A stretch of DNA of 64,000 nucleotides, taken from Massilia sp. Bi118. Lineage in GTDB: Bacteria; Pseudomonadota; Gammaproteobacteria; Burkholderiales; Burkholderiaceae_D. Below the pieces are notes generated by a model. That model had not been told where the DNA came from. It did not search any database and saw only the letters and a list, made by a program, of their open reading frames with translations. The stretch is taken from the NCBI RefSeq assembly GCF_918697865.1, contig NZ_CAKKMV010000005.1, positions 277,008-341,007 of the forward strand, written 5' to 3'. Made by a program: the position numbers and the translations under genes. Shown piece by piece: positions 8,901-16,426 of this stretch. The first letter of the stretch is position 1. Each line of letters begins with the position of its first letter.

Positions 8901-9785
8901 GACTTCGAGGCTGGACAGGTCCAGCTGCGCCTTCTGCTCGTCCTTGACCTTGGTGGCGCAATAGTCCCAGCCGAAGTTGGGCGCGCCGGCGCAGGTGCCG
9001 CGGTAGCGCGTGATCGCGTCCAGCCAGATCATCGGGTTCTTCAGGAAGGCGGCCGGCGCCATCAGCACGCAGTGGAAGCCCACATGCATTGGCGAGACCA
9101 CGCTGCCGATCAGGCCCATGTCGTGGAACAGCGGCAGCCAGCTCACCATCACGGTGTCCGGGTGGAAGCCGAAGCCTTCGCGGATCGACTCGACGTTGGC
9201 GGCGATGTTGCCGTGGGTGATGCGCACGCCCTTGGGCAGCGAGGTCGAACCGGAGGTGTACTGCAGGAAGGCGGTCATGTCGGCCGAGATGGCCGGCAGC
9301 GCGGACGGATCCCCGGATGCTTCCAGGACGTCGGTGCACATGCATTCGCGGTTCGAAGCATCCACCAGCGACAGGCTGGCCTTGATCGCCGGCTCGACGT
9401 CGCTGCGGGTCAGGATCAGGGCCGGGTCGGCGTCGTCCAGCAGGGCCTTCAGGCGGCGCGAGGCGCGGCTCTTGTGGGGGATGGTGGCCGGCACCGCGAT
9501 GATCCCGGCCAGCAGGCAGGCAAAGTAGACGGTGATGAATTCGAGGCCGGCCGGGTAGAGCAGCAGCGCGCGGGCGCCCGGCTCGGCATGCTTGGCCAGC
9601 GCGGCGGCCAGCGCGGTGGCGCGGCGTTCCAGCTGGCCATAGGTCAGCTCGTCGATCTTGCCGTCGTCACGCAGGAAGGTATAGGCCAGGCGGTCAGGCG
9701 TCTGCCGGGCATGCTGGCGCAGCCGCTCGTGCAGCAGGACGCATTCATTGTTGACCGTGTCGATGTCTTCCCGCATTTGTCCCAA
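5919..9785 (-). CDS. Fatty-acyl-AMP ligase / acyl-CoA dehydrogenase / acyl carrier protein fusion
   Basis: A 1288-residue three-part enzyme. Residues about 15-600 are an adenylate-forming ligase: P-loop YTSGSTSLPKG at 176-186, LPLFHDMGLIG at 217-227, GRLKDLIIINGRN hinge at 458-470, catalytic-loop Lys580. The LFHDMGLIG pattern points to FAAL rather than acyl-CoA synthetase. An Ala/Pro linker (612-650) leads to an acyl-CoA-dehydrogenase-like domain (about 655-1030) whose LEGPTETLYA supplies the expected base Glu1012. Residues about 1205-1285 are an ACP with the phosphopantetheine serine in LGMDSL (Ser1245). The enzyme probably activates a fatty acid, loads it on its own ACP and desaturates it for the neighbouring oxoamine synthase. 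It lies 12 bases after that gene and overlaps the next by 4. Confidence 0.9.
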   Translation of the reverse strand: MGQMREDIDTVNNECVLLHERLRQHARQTPDRLAYTFLRDDGKIDELTYGQLERRATALAAALAKHAEPGARALLLYPAGLEFITVYFACLLAGIIAVPATIPHKSRASRRLKALLDDADPALILTRSDVEPAIKASLSLVDASNRECMCTDVLEASGDPSALPAISADMTAFLQYTSGSTSLPKGVRITHGNIAANVESIREGFGFHPDTVMVSWLPLFHDMGLIGSVVSPMHVGFHCVLMAPAAFLKNPMIWLDAITRYRGTCAGAPNFGWDYCATKVKDEQKAQLDLSSLEVAYNGSEPVRASTLRAFTDAFAGAGMRESALFPCYGMAETTLFVTGGPRGRGPLVRTVSKSLLEGNQIRDAAPGDPDAREIVSSGRVGLGSKVLVVDPETCLPVSSHRVGEVWVSGPSVAHGYWNRPLETEATFGARLAKTGEGPFLRTGDLAFMRDGELFITGRLKDLIIINGRNVYPQDIEEVIEHTIDFIEPNMCAAFSVEIGGQEKLAIVAEANRGLVRAAQQLEKELAQSGEQQKAKDDYLARIEAMAQNIVKVIAQQFDVSVSSIVFVKPGTFPRTTSGKVQRSRCKELALHGQLELVYVMPGSIFDRRTPRGPAPATAPAAAPASAPQASVAAVTPAVPAPAPASADAARALSRSTADQMIVWLRRYAQRRLNSRVIDERRTIPPYVVLDLGNAGFFGLQAPRSAGGKDLATVDLMRVLEQLAAVDMTVATMVGVHNGLGLRPLLRFGSDTQRERLLPQLAAGRQLAAFALTEPAAGSNPMALRASAVKVPGGWRVNAEKQWIGLASWAGLTTVFAKASSAEGAPLGMISLLVNADNEGLVQGPESLTMGMRGMVQNTLFLENAFVPDDAVLLAPGEGMEAAHDAMLFSRLGIGAICVGAMKRCAQLIARYASRRTVATGLLAENAVTVVRLQELTAAIQASEALVYAIASEIDAGRAPAAEAYIACKAAATEALGEAADLLVQMLGGRGYIESNGAPQILRDARVLRILEGPTETLYAHLGAALAKPGGAGRAFLADALGRSALCTELDAAIARVATLAEGAQRLFGSKIAARQWTDYKLGELSASAFLLGAAERRQQSQSGDAQAASNAVVWARRRFNHQLQALLAELAGQRPYSSSGDLLALVAGYAQEIGDIDQQMPGEDQQPDALLLRAGAKPAALPQAAPVQAPAEASTPALEAGDGKGSGIHAVVQDCVLAWLRTESRQTLDRIDPDTPFAALGMDSLATASIAVELEQRLGMPIVPELLFDYQSVNELAGFLERQRRTE

Positions 9786-9797
9786 GCTAGCTCCTGA

Positions 9798-11198
9798 TTA
9801 CTGCCGGCGGCGTGCTTCTCCGGCAGCGATGGCGTCGCGCGCCCGGGCCACCGTTTGGCCGATGATCGGTGCAGCGCGTTTAATTTGCTGCATATTATGG
9901 TTGGACATGAGCTGCAGGCGCAAGCGCGAAGCGCCGACCGGCACCCCGGGGAACTCGACCTGGTTCACGAACACCGACTGTTCAAATAGCAGTTTGCCGG
10001 TCAGGCGCGAGACTTTTTCGCTGCCGATCAGCACCGGCACGATGGCCGAGGGGATGCCCATGCAATGCAGGCCTTCGCCCGCCAGCTGGGCGCGCAGCCC
10101 GTCCACGTTGCGCATCAGGTCGGCGCGCAGCGAGTCGCCCTCGTCCGAACGGATGATCTGGATGCATTCCAGAATGACGGCCGACTGTACCGGCGACAGC
10201 GCGTTCGAGAACATGTGCGGCCCGGCGTACAGCTGCAGGTGGCGCTTGACGGAACGCGAGGCGGTGGCGACGAAGCCGCCGTTCGAGGCGAAGGATTTCG
10301 AGAACGCGCCCATCACCAGGTCGATCCGGCCCAGCATGCCCTGCTGGGCGATGCAGCCGCCGCCGCCCGGGCCCATGGCGCCGAGGTCGTGGGCCACGTC
10401 CACCAGCAGGGTGGCGCCGTATTCGTGGCACAGCGCCTGCAGCGCAGCCAGGTCGGGCGTGTCCGAATCCATGCTGAACAGGCCTTCGGTGACGACCAGG
10501 ATGCCGTGATCGGTGTCGCGCGCGCGGATCGCGCCCAGCAGTTCGCGCACGTGGCCGACGTCGAGGTGGCGGTTGATGCTGACGTTGGGCGTGGCGGCGC
10601 TGGCGCCCTGGCGCAGCGAGGCGTGGGCGAACTGGTCGATGACGATGTGGTCCTGGGCCTGCACCAGCGCGGTGATGGCGCCGAAGGCCGCGCCCCAGCC
10701 GGTCGGGAACAGGGCGACGTGCTCGGTCGCGACCAGGCCGGCGATGGCCTCCTCGAGCGCCAGCGAGGTGCGGGTATTGCCGAGCAAAACAGCCGAGCCG
10801 GCGCTGTGCGGGCCGGCGTCGCGCAGCGCGCGCGCGGCGGCCTCGCTCACCTGCGGGTGCGAGGCCAGCGACAGGTAATCCTGGGACGCGAAATTGATGC
10901 CGCGTGCGCCGTTGCCGCCTTCGTCGCGGATGCTGGCGATCGGGTGCGGGGCGCCGTCGAGCGAACGGGCGTATTGCCACAGGCCGTCGGCGCTACGCGC
11001 CTTGTGCCAGGCTTCGACCGGCTCGGTGCGGCGCAGCAGGTCGGCGCCGCGCGGCTGCGCGAACTGGGCCGCGGTGCCGCCGAGCGAACCGTTGCCCAGC
11101 ATGGCGTCGACCTGGCGCGCGAGTTCGCGCTCGGCCGCCAGTTGCGGATCCTCATCCGTATCAATCGCTTCGTGGTCCTGTATCGATGGAGTAGACAT
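9798..11198 (-). CDS. Alpha-oxoamine synthase (AONS/CqsA-like, PLP-dependent)
   Basis: A 466-residue fold-type I PLP enzyme of the 8-amino-7-oxononanoate / serine palmitoyl transferase family. The Schiff-base lysine is Lys301 in GAFSKSFASNGGF. VDVAHDLGAMGPGG (Asp267, His270) corresponds to the family's VDDAHG cofactor site, and NFASQDYLSLASHP at 102-115 is the substrate-entry motif. Members join an acyl thioester to an amino acid with loss of CO2, giving an alpha-aminoketone. There are no other biotin genes and the partner is an ACP-bearing FAAL, so a lipid aminoketone is the likely product, as with CqsA or LqsA signals. About 60 N-terminal residues before the core are extra. It lies 12 bases after the GGDEF/EAL gene. 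Confidence 0.87.
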   Translation of the reverse strand: MSTPSIQDHEAIDTDEDPQLAAERELARQVDAMLGNGSLGGTAAQFAQPRGADLLRRTEPVEAWHKARSADGLWQYARSLDGAPHPIASIRDEGGNGARGINFASQDYLSLASHPQVSEAAARALRDAGPHSAGSAVLLGNTRTSLALEEAIAGLVATEHVALFPTGWGAAFGAITALVQAQDHIVIDQFAHASLRQGASAATPNVSINRHLDVGHVRELLGAIRARDTDHGILVVTEGLFSMDSDTPDLAALQALCHEYGATLLVDVAHDLGAMGPGGGGCIAQQGMLGRIDLVMGAFSKSFASNGGFVATASRSVKRHLQLYAGPHMFSNALSPVQSAVILECIQIIRSDEGDSLRADLMRNVDGLRAQLAGEGLHCMGIPSAIVPVLIGSEKVSRLTGKLLFEQSVFVNQVEFPGVPVGASRLRLQLMSNHNMQQIKRAAPIIGQTVARARDAIAAGEARRRQ

Positions 11199-11210
11199 GC
11201 GTATTCCCTG

Positions 11211-13745
11211 TTAGGCGACATGCAGGGCGGGGCCCTGGTCGGTAGCGGCTTGCTGGCGCAGCAGTTCGGCCACTTTGTCGGCCGCCAGCGGACGGTGGAA
11301 GTAGTAGCCCTGGGCGTAGTCGCAGCCCATGGCCGTCAGGTCGGCCAGCTGCTCTTCGGTTTCGACCGCTTCCGCGATCACCGCCAGCTGCAGGCGGTGC
11401 GCCATGTGGATGATGGATTCGGCCAGCGCATAGCCGCGCGCGCCGGTTTCTCCCTGGCCGAGGCGGGTGACGAAGCTGCGGTCCATCTTCAGGATATCAG
11501 CCGGGAGCTCGGTCAGGTAGCCCAGGCTCGAATAACCGGTGCCGAAATCGTCGATCGAGACCTGGACCCCGGCCTGGCGCAGCGTCTGCAGGCCCTGGCG
11601 GTTCATCTCCATGTTGTCGATCAGGATGCCCTCGGTGATCTCGAGGTCCAGGCAGGACGGCGCGATGCCCGTCTCGGCGATGATCTCCAGCACGCGGTCG
11701 ACCAGTTCCGGATGCTTGAGCTGGCGCGCCGACAGGTTGACCGCCGTCTTCAGCGCCGGCAGGCCGGCGTCGCGCCAGGCGCGGTTCTGGGCGGCGGCGG
11801 TACGCAGCACCCATTCGCCGATCGGCACGATCAGGCCGGTCTCTTCGGCCAGGGTGATGAAACGGCCCGGCTCGATGCGGCCGTACTGCGGATGGTTCCA
11901 GCGGATCAGCGCCTCGACGCCGACGATGCGGCGCGTGGCGATGTCGACCTGGGGCTGGTATTCCAGCAGCAGCTGGTTCTGGGCCAGCGCCTCGCGCAGG
12001 TGGTTCTTGAGGATCAGGCGCTCGCTCGGCGGCAGCGGCGCGTCCGAGGAGTAGACCTGCACGCTGTTCTCGCCCCACATCTTGGCGCGGGTCATCGCGG
12101 TGTCGGCGCGCTTGAGCAGCGTGTCGATGTCGCAGCCGGGGGCAGGGAAGGTGGCGATGCCGACGCTCAGGCTGACGAAGGATTCGCGCTCGCCGGCGCG
12201 CAGCGGCAGGGCGAAGCGGTCGAGGATCTTTTCCGCCACCTGCTGGGCGTCGCCGAGCTGGGCCAGGTCTTCCAGGATCACGATGAATTCGTCGCCGCCC
12301 CAGCGCACCACGGTGTCGGAATCGCGCAGGCAGTCGCGCACATTGGCCGCGATCTGGGCCAGGATGGCGTCGCCGGCTTCATAGCCGAGGGCTTCGTTGA
12401 TGTCCTTGAACTTGTTCACGTTCAGCAGCATCAGGCCGACCAGGCGCTCGTTGCGGATCGAGCGCGACATCGCGTGGTTCAGGCGGTCGCGCAGCACGCG
12501 CCGGCCGAGCAGGCCGGTGAGCGGGTCGCACTGGCTGGTGTCGGTCAGCTCCAGCGGCAGCAGCGCCGGCGCGGCTTCCGCTTCCGCCTGGACTTCGGCC
12601 TGCTCGCGCGACAGTTCGACGGTCTGGCCATAATTGATGACCCGGTTGCGGCCGCTCGACTTGGCGGTGTACAGGGCTTCGTCGGCGCGGGTGACGGTCT
12701 GGCCGATGGTCTCGCCCAGGCGGAACTGGGCCACGCCGATCGACACCGAAACTTTCAAGTCGCTGGAGACGTCGCGGAACATGAGGCGCTCGATGCCCAT
12801 GCGGACCCGCTCGGCGAACAGCATGGCGTCTTCCAGCGAAGTCTCGGGCAGCATCAGCAGGAATTCCTCGCCGCCGTAGCGGCCGAAGGCGTCGCTTTCG
12901 CGGATCTGCTTCTGCACCGTGACGGCAAAGCTGCGCAGCACCGCGTCGCCGGCGGCGTGGCCGTAAGTGTCGTTGATGCGTTTGAAGAAGTCGATGTCGA
13001 GCAGGCAGACGCAGAAGGCCTGGGCGCCTTTGACCACGCGCTCGCGCTCCTGCTCGATCAGGCCGATCAGGTGGCGGCGGTTATGGCTGCCGGTCAGTTC
13101 GTCGCGGATCGCCAGCTCGTTGATGACGTTCAGCGCCTGCTCCAGCTTGATGAAGCCTTTTGTCTTGGTCAGCTCGAACAGCAGCACGAACACGACGATG
13201 ACGAGATAGAGGCCGAGGTCGCACAGCAGGTAGAGCAGGTCCATGTCCTTGACCGGATGGGCCGGCAGGGCGACGCCTATCAGTGGCAGGATATAGATGG
13301 CGGCCACCGCGCCGCAGCTCATGGCCAGCCAGAACACGGCGGTCCCGACCCCGCCCAGGAACATCGCCACCACCGGCGCCGTGATCAACCAGCCGGCGGT
13401 GGGCGCGTTTACCCCGCCTAAATTAAAAGTCAGCCAGGTGAAGTTGAAGAATACCGCGCACAGGAAGACTTCGCGCGCGATCGCGATGCTGCGGGTCGCC
13501 CTCAGCAGGAAGGGCGCAACGAACATGAAGGCGCAGCAGGCCAGGATTTCCTGGGCCGCCGTCGAGAAGCCGAGCAGGTAGTAGGCCAGCGAGTAGAAGG
13601 GCCCCGAGAGCGCGGCCAGGACCACGGCGTTGACGACGTTCTGCGCCCGCGTGAGCTGGGCAGCGTTCTGCTGCGCCTCGACGGGGATGAACCAGTGGAT
13701 CGCCGTCATGTAACGGTCGATCAACCTGGAACCGATATTTTTCAT
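11211..13745 (-). CDS. Membrane sensor with two GGDEF domains and an EAL domain
   Basis: An 844-residue c-di-GMP enzyme and first gene of the operon. Residues about 35-190 contain six membrane helices of a MASE-like sensor. GGDEF domain 1 spans about 212-372 with GGEEF at 291-295, and RESD five residues before it is an RxxD inhibitory site. GGDEF domain 2 spans about 405-565 with GGDEF at 483-487, also preceded by RxxD (RDSD). The EAL domain spans about 578-830 with EALIRW at 611-616 and DDFGTGYSS at 732-740. All three catalytic motifs look intact, so both synthesis and breakdown are possible. Tandem GGDEF before EAL is uncommon. The sensor is paralogous to the protein at 5326-5922. Confidence 0.92.
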   Translation of the reverse strand: MKNIGSRLIDRYMTAIHWFIPVEAQQNAAQLTRAQNVVNAVVLAALSGPFYSLAYYLLGFSTAAQEILACCAFMFVAPFLLRATRSIAIAREVFLCAVFFNFTWLTFNLGGVNAPTAGWLITAPVVAMFLGGVGTAVFWLAMSCGAVAAIYILPLIGVALPAHPVKDMDLLYLLCDLGLYLVIVVFVLLFELTKTKGFIKLEQALNVINELAIRDELTGSHNRRHLIGLIEQERERVVKGAQAFCVCLLDIDFFKRINDTYGHAAGDAVLRSFAVTVQKQIRESDAFGRYGGEEFLLMLPETSLEDAMLFAERVRMGIERLMFRDVSSDLKVSVSIGVAQFRLGETIGQTVTRADEALYTAKSSGRNRVINYGQTVELSREQAEVQAEAEAAPALLPLELTDTSQCDPLTGLLGRRVLRDRLNHAMSRSIRNERLVGLMLLNVNKFKDINEALGYEAGDAILAQIAANVRDCLRDSDTVVRWGGDEFIVILEDLAQLGDAQQVAEKILDRFALPLRAGERESFVSLSVGIATFPAPGCDIDTLLKRADTAMTRAKMWGENSVQVYSSDAPLPPSERLILKNHLREALAQNQLLLEYQPQVDIATRRIVGVEALIRWNHPQYGRIEPGRFITLAEETGLIVPIGEWVLRTAAAQNRAWRDAGLPALKTAVNLSARQLKHPELVDRVLEIIAETGIAPSCLDLEITEGILIDNMEMNRQGLQTLRQAGVQVSIDDFGTGYSSLGYLTELPADILKMDRSFVTRLGQGETGARGYALAESIIHMAHRLQLAVIAEAVETEEQLADLTAMGCDYAQGYYFHRPLAADKVAELLRQQAATDQGPALHVA

Positions 13746-13925
13746 GGAGTTTCTCGGCTTATTGCCGGTTAATTATTGTTATACGCAGCAACGATACGTC
13801 TTGAAAATGTTTCCAGAGGGAATTTGCCGATGTTAGCATGTTCGCGAACTTGCGCTATACCAATTTGATGACTATGCGTATGGACCAAGACTCAGCTGTT
13901 GTACGGATGCCAGCAAGCGAAGTAT

Positions 13926-13968
13926 TACCGCCAACACTGCACCAGGATGGTGCAAAACATTGGCGGTA
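13926..13968. repeat. Nested inverted repeat
   Basis: TACCGCCAA (13926-13934) pairs with TTGGCGGTA (13960-13968), and inside them GCACC (13939-13943) pairs with GGTGC (13949-13953). The structure begins 2 bases past the stop of the minus-strand chemoreceptor fragment. It could be that gene's terminator, though no U-run follows, or the end of a small mobile repeat. The rest of 13746-14000 shows only a GTTCGCGAAC palindrome at 13840-13849, about 95 bases upstream of the GGDEF/EAL start. Confidence 0.35.
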
Positions 13969-13970
13969 GA

Positions 13971-14192
13971 TTATTGAATTTGAGTGCGTTTCGCGCCCAC
14001 CGACATGTTCAGCAGCCACTTCGAGATCAGCCGCTTTTTTAATAGAGGCTGCTCGGTGAGAGCCCGGGTGTCTCCGGACAGGGTCTGCAGGCGCCAGATC
14101 GCCAGGCCGGTGGACAGGAAGGAAATCGCGATGACGATCGCAAAGGCTAGTCTGAGTTGATGGCGCACGCTGGCGTTTATTGCTCGAATCAC
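13971..14192 (-). pseudogene. Truncated methyl-accepting chemotaxis protein, N-terminal fragment
   Basis: The 73-codon frame encodes a cytoplasmic start, one membrane helix (LAFAIVIAISFLSTGLAIW) and the beginning of a four-helix-bundle ligand domain, then stops at KRTQIQ. By eye 43 of 66 aligned residues are identical to the first residues of the intact chemoreceptor at 40364-42088 (shared ASVR-QLR-AFAIVI and AIWRLQ). It lacks the rest of the periplasmic domain, HAMP and signalling domains. I placed the start at GTG 14192 because the intact paralog also starts with GTG at the equivalent place. It is most likely a relic of a duplicated receptor gene; expression as a short peptide cannot be excluded. 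Confidence 0.7.
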
Positions 14193-14379
14193 ATTGGCTC
14201 CGCTACGAGAATTGCAAAGTGACAATGAGTATTGCCACATGGAAAGATCGCAAGAATACCAGCGGGATGCGGAAGTGGATATGCTTTTTGGATAGAAAAT
14301 CGAACAGGCGTGCGGTAAACGCCACATATGAAAACGCCAACTTTGTCGGCTGGCGTTGTCCTGGACAGCTAGTGAAGAC

Positions 14380-14901
14380 TTACTGCAGCCTGTTGGCGCG
14401 CTGGGCTTGCAGCTGCTCGCGGATCTGTTCGCGCAGTTGCTGCGCGTTGGAGTGGGTGTAGTCCTTGTTCACCTCGAGCTTGATCAGCGGCTTGATGTGC
14501 GAATCGAGGTAGTTGCGCAGGGCGCCCAGGAATTGCGGCGAGGCCGAAATCACCAGTTGCTGGAAGCGGCCTTCCTGGTGCGCGTCCATCAGGTATTTCG
14601 AGATTTCCTTGGCAAACTGCTCGGCCTCGTGTTCCTGCGGCGTCTGGGCCGGCTGGTAAGCCTTGTTCGGCGCGCCGGCCTTGGCATTGTGGGCGAAGCC
14701 CGCGGCCTCGTTGCCGCCGATGTTATGGCTGCTGCTGCCGGCCGCGGTGCGCCCGACTTCGTCGGTATTGATTTCCGAGGTGCGCATGCGCGCGGCGCTG
14801 CTGATCATGTCCTCGATTTCTTCCAGCGGCTCCGACGGATCGGCTTCCGAAAAAATCCTCGCGCGGCCGGCGTTGGCCGACACAATCCAGGTCGTCTGCA
14901 T
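14380..14901 (-). CDS. Host attachment protein family (PF10116)
   Basis: A 173-residue soluble protein. The start TTWIVSANAGRARIFSEADPSEPLEEIEDM and the later EAEQFAKEISKYLMDAHQEGRFQQLVISASPQFLGALR match the family named for a protein needed by Agrobacterium for attachment to host cells. Structurally it belongs to the release-factor-like baeRF superfamily. The molecular function is unknown. There is no signal peptide or membrane segment. It stands alone on the minus strand, divergent from the DUF2945 gene, in a stretch of small genes. Confidence 0.82.
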   Translation of the reverse strand: MQTTWIVSANAGRARIFSEADPSEPLEEIEDMISSAARMRTSEINTDEVGRTAAGSSSHNIGGNEAAGFAHNAKAGAPNKAYQPAQTPQEHEAEQFAKEISKYLMDAHQEGRFQQLVISASPQFLGALRNYLDSHIKPLIKLEVNKDYTHSNAQQLREQIREQLQAQRANRLQ

Positions 14902-15078
14902 ATTACCCCCTGTCAGTCGATGAAACGTGATGGATGGATCGGCATTGCGTGCCGATCATGGCTTGAATTCAGTATAGCCAAGGTTCCGAATGGCTGGCGT
15001 CACGTATCCAGCCGGTAAGGAACGCTGCGGGGAAGGGCGCTGTGTTCAAATAACTGTCCAGGACAAAGGAGGCCCATC

Positions 15079-15288
15079 ATGACCCAGACGTTCAAGGCAG
15101 GCGACAAAGTGGAATGGCATGCATCGCAGGGCGCGGTGCGCGGCACGGTCAAGAAGAAGCTGACCGCGCCCACCGAGATCAAGGGCCACCACGTGGCCGC
15201 TTCGGAAGAAAATCCGGAATACCTGGTCGTGAGCGACGAGACCGGGGCCGAGGCGGCGCACAAGCCCTCGGCGCTCAAGAAGATTTAG
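15079..15288 (+). CDS. DUF2945 (HVA1 TUDOR-like) protein
   Basis: A 69-residue protein. FKAGDKVEWHASQGAVRGTVKKKLTAPTEIKGHHVAASEENPEYLV followed by AAHKPSALKKI is the complete DUF2945 / hypervirulence-associated TUDOR-like domain. These small beta-barrel proteins have no established biochemical role and often occur near stress genes. An AGGAGG ribosome binding site lies at 15067-15072, just before the ATG. No operon partners are evident. Confidence 0.85.
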   Translation: MTQTFKAGDKVEWHASQGAVRGTVKKKLTAPTEIKGHHVAASEENPEYLVVSDETGAEAAHKPSALKKI

Positions 15289-15422
15289 GGGCTGCGCCCA
15301 GCTAGCCTAATGCGCCAGCATTCGCTTGCTTGCAATCAGTTACTTTTCGCTGTCAACTGGCAGATTGCGATATCGTTATCTGGTGATGCACGTATGTTCG
15401 TGTCGTCCCTATTGGAACCATC

Positions 15423-15788
15423 ATGAAAAAGCTCTTGCTCAGCGCCACGCTCACCCTTTTTATGGCAAGTGCAGCGTTCGCCCAGACAACGGTGCCGAAT
15501 CCGGTTGCCCCAACGACTGCAACTGCTCCAGCGAAGGCAGCTACCGGCGGCGCGGCAGCGAACCCGGCCAAGGCTGACTCTGCGAAGCCAGGCAAAGCAG
15601 ACAAAGCGCAGATGGAGCAGGCCCCTGGTGGCGGTGACGGCAAAGTGTGGGCGAACGAATCCAGCAAGGTCTACCACTGCGAAGGCGACAAGTACTACGG
15701 GAAGACCAAGAAGGGTTCGTACATGGTGGAAGCGGACGCAAAAGCGAAAGGCTTCCATGGCGTGAAGGGCAAAACCTGCTCCAAGTAG
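15423..15788 (+). CDS. Small secreted protein with a C-terminal WxN-YHC-YYGKT domain
   Basis: A 121-residue exported protein of unknown function. Residues 1-20 form a clear signal peptide ending AFAQ. Residues about 22-75 are a low-complexity Ala/Pro/Lys linker. Residues about 75-121 hold [27 protein letters not shown] and end [10 protein letters not shown] have the impression of seeing this short domain, with its paired Cys (YHC and KTCSK), at the end of many small secreted proteobacterial proteins, but know no assigned function. The two cysteines could form a disulfide. The gene is monocistronic. Confidence 0.75.
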   Translation: MKKLLLSATLTLFMASAAFAQTTVPNPVAPTTATAPAKAATGGAAANPAKADSAKPGKADKAQMEQAPGGGDGKVWANESSKVYHCEGDKYYGKTKKGSYMVEADAKAKGFHGVKGKTCSK

Positions 15789-16160
15789 TTAGCGCCAGCT
15801 TGTCCGGCCGGTTTCCAAGCCGGCCGTGTTCCTTGTTAGATTGTCGATCTATCGTTGGACACGACGACCGATTGAATGCGCAACTCTAAGCGGGCTTTCC
15901 GAAGCCACGAATTAATCGACGAGCTTCTAGAGGATCCGCTGCCCGTCCTTCCATGTCTGGACAATGCGTCCTGATGCTTTGGATTTCCCTCACTGACACG
16001 CTGCAATATTGGCATAGCCTACAGCGGCCGCTGTCGCGATTGCCGACTGTCCGCTTTTGGCCGGTTGCGAACGCTTGAAGCGCCACTCTACAACCCCGCT
16101 GCCAGGACTGTCACCCTCTGCAAAGAAGTCACTCCTGCGCAGCGCGATCCCTATCTACAC
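15789..16160. other. Intergenic stretch without a supported gene
   Basis: Nothing in these 370 bases is supported as a gene. A minus-strand frame at 15886-16086 is open but has no recognisable protein features or good start signal. Base composition is lower in GC than the flanking genes. The region may be remnant DNA ahead of the long receptor-gene control region. Confidence 0.4.
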
Positions 16161-16163
16161 GCC

Positions 16164-16178
16164 CTGTTTATGAAACAC
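16164..16178. promoter_or_regulatory. Candidate LacI-family operator A (receptor gene)
   Basis: Contains the palindrome TGTTTATGAAACA (16165-16177) with the GTTTAN(T/G)AAA core. The same core recurs at 16231-16246 and 16356-16370, and twice before the lacI gene. It lies about 107 bases upstream of the proposed -35 box. Confidence 0.4.
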
Positions 16179-16230
16179 GGGTAAGCCCGCGCCTTCGCCC
16201 TTACATCCCGATCGCACCCCGAAACAGCGC

Positions 16231-16246
16231 GTGTTTACGAAAACAC
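16231..16246. promoter_or_regulatory. Candidate LacI-family operator B (receptor gene)
   Basis: GTGTTTACGAAAACAC is a 16-base palindrome with arms GTGTTT/AAACAC and the recurring GTTTA core. Its centre is about 68 bases from site A and about 42 bases upstream of the proposed -35 box. The five-site recurrence within one locus supports a regulator site; assignment to the LacI protein at 23886 is inference. Confidence 0.45.
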
Positions 16247-16277
16247 GGCTAAACTGCGCGCCGTTTTTCAAATCTTG

Positions 16278-16306
16278 TTGAGCCTGCAAAACCAAGTTTG
16301 TATAAC
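16278..16306 (+). promoter_or_regulatory. Probable sigma70-type promoter of the TonB receptor gene
   Basis: TTGAGC (16278-16283) and TATAAC (16301-16306) are separated by 17 bases, a good housekeeping-type -35/-10 pair. Transcription would start near 16313, giving a leader of about 115 bases before the receptor ATG at 16427. Confidence 0.5.
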
Positions 16307-16355
16307 TCCACTAGGGCGCAGTGCGATGCCCCACGGCGCAGGGACGCTGGAACAG

Positions 16356-16370
16356 CCGTTTAGTAAATGG
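16356..16370. promoter_or_regulatory. Candidate LacI-family operator C (receptor gene)
   Basis: CCGTTTAGTAAATGG is a 15-base palindrome with one mismatch and the same GTTTANTAAA core. It lies downstream of the proposed start site, so with sites A and B it would flank the promoter, suiting repression by looping or road-block. Confidence 0.45.
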
Positions 16371-16426
16371 CCTCGGTAGCGTCAGATAAAAGAAGCCCAT
16401 CCATAGGGCACACAAGGAGATTTCAC

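Noticed and set aside
9798..11198. Assignment of the oxoamine synthase as biotin gene bioF
   Set aside because: No bioA, bioB or bioD is nearby, and the operon partner is a FAAL-ACAD-ACP fusion, so a dedicated lipid pathway is more likely.
10065..13421. A plus-strand open frame of about 1100 codons over the oxoamine synthase and GGDEF/EAL genes
   Set aside because: It is antisense to two genes with intact catalytic motifs, and its translation is unstructured Arg/Ala/Gln-rich sequence.
15886..16086. A 66-codon minus-strand frame in the gap before the TonB receptor
   Set aside because: No start signal, no family resemblance and composition unlike neighbouring genes; treated as non-coding.
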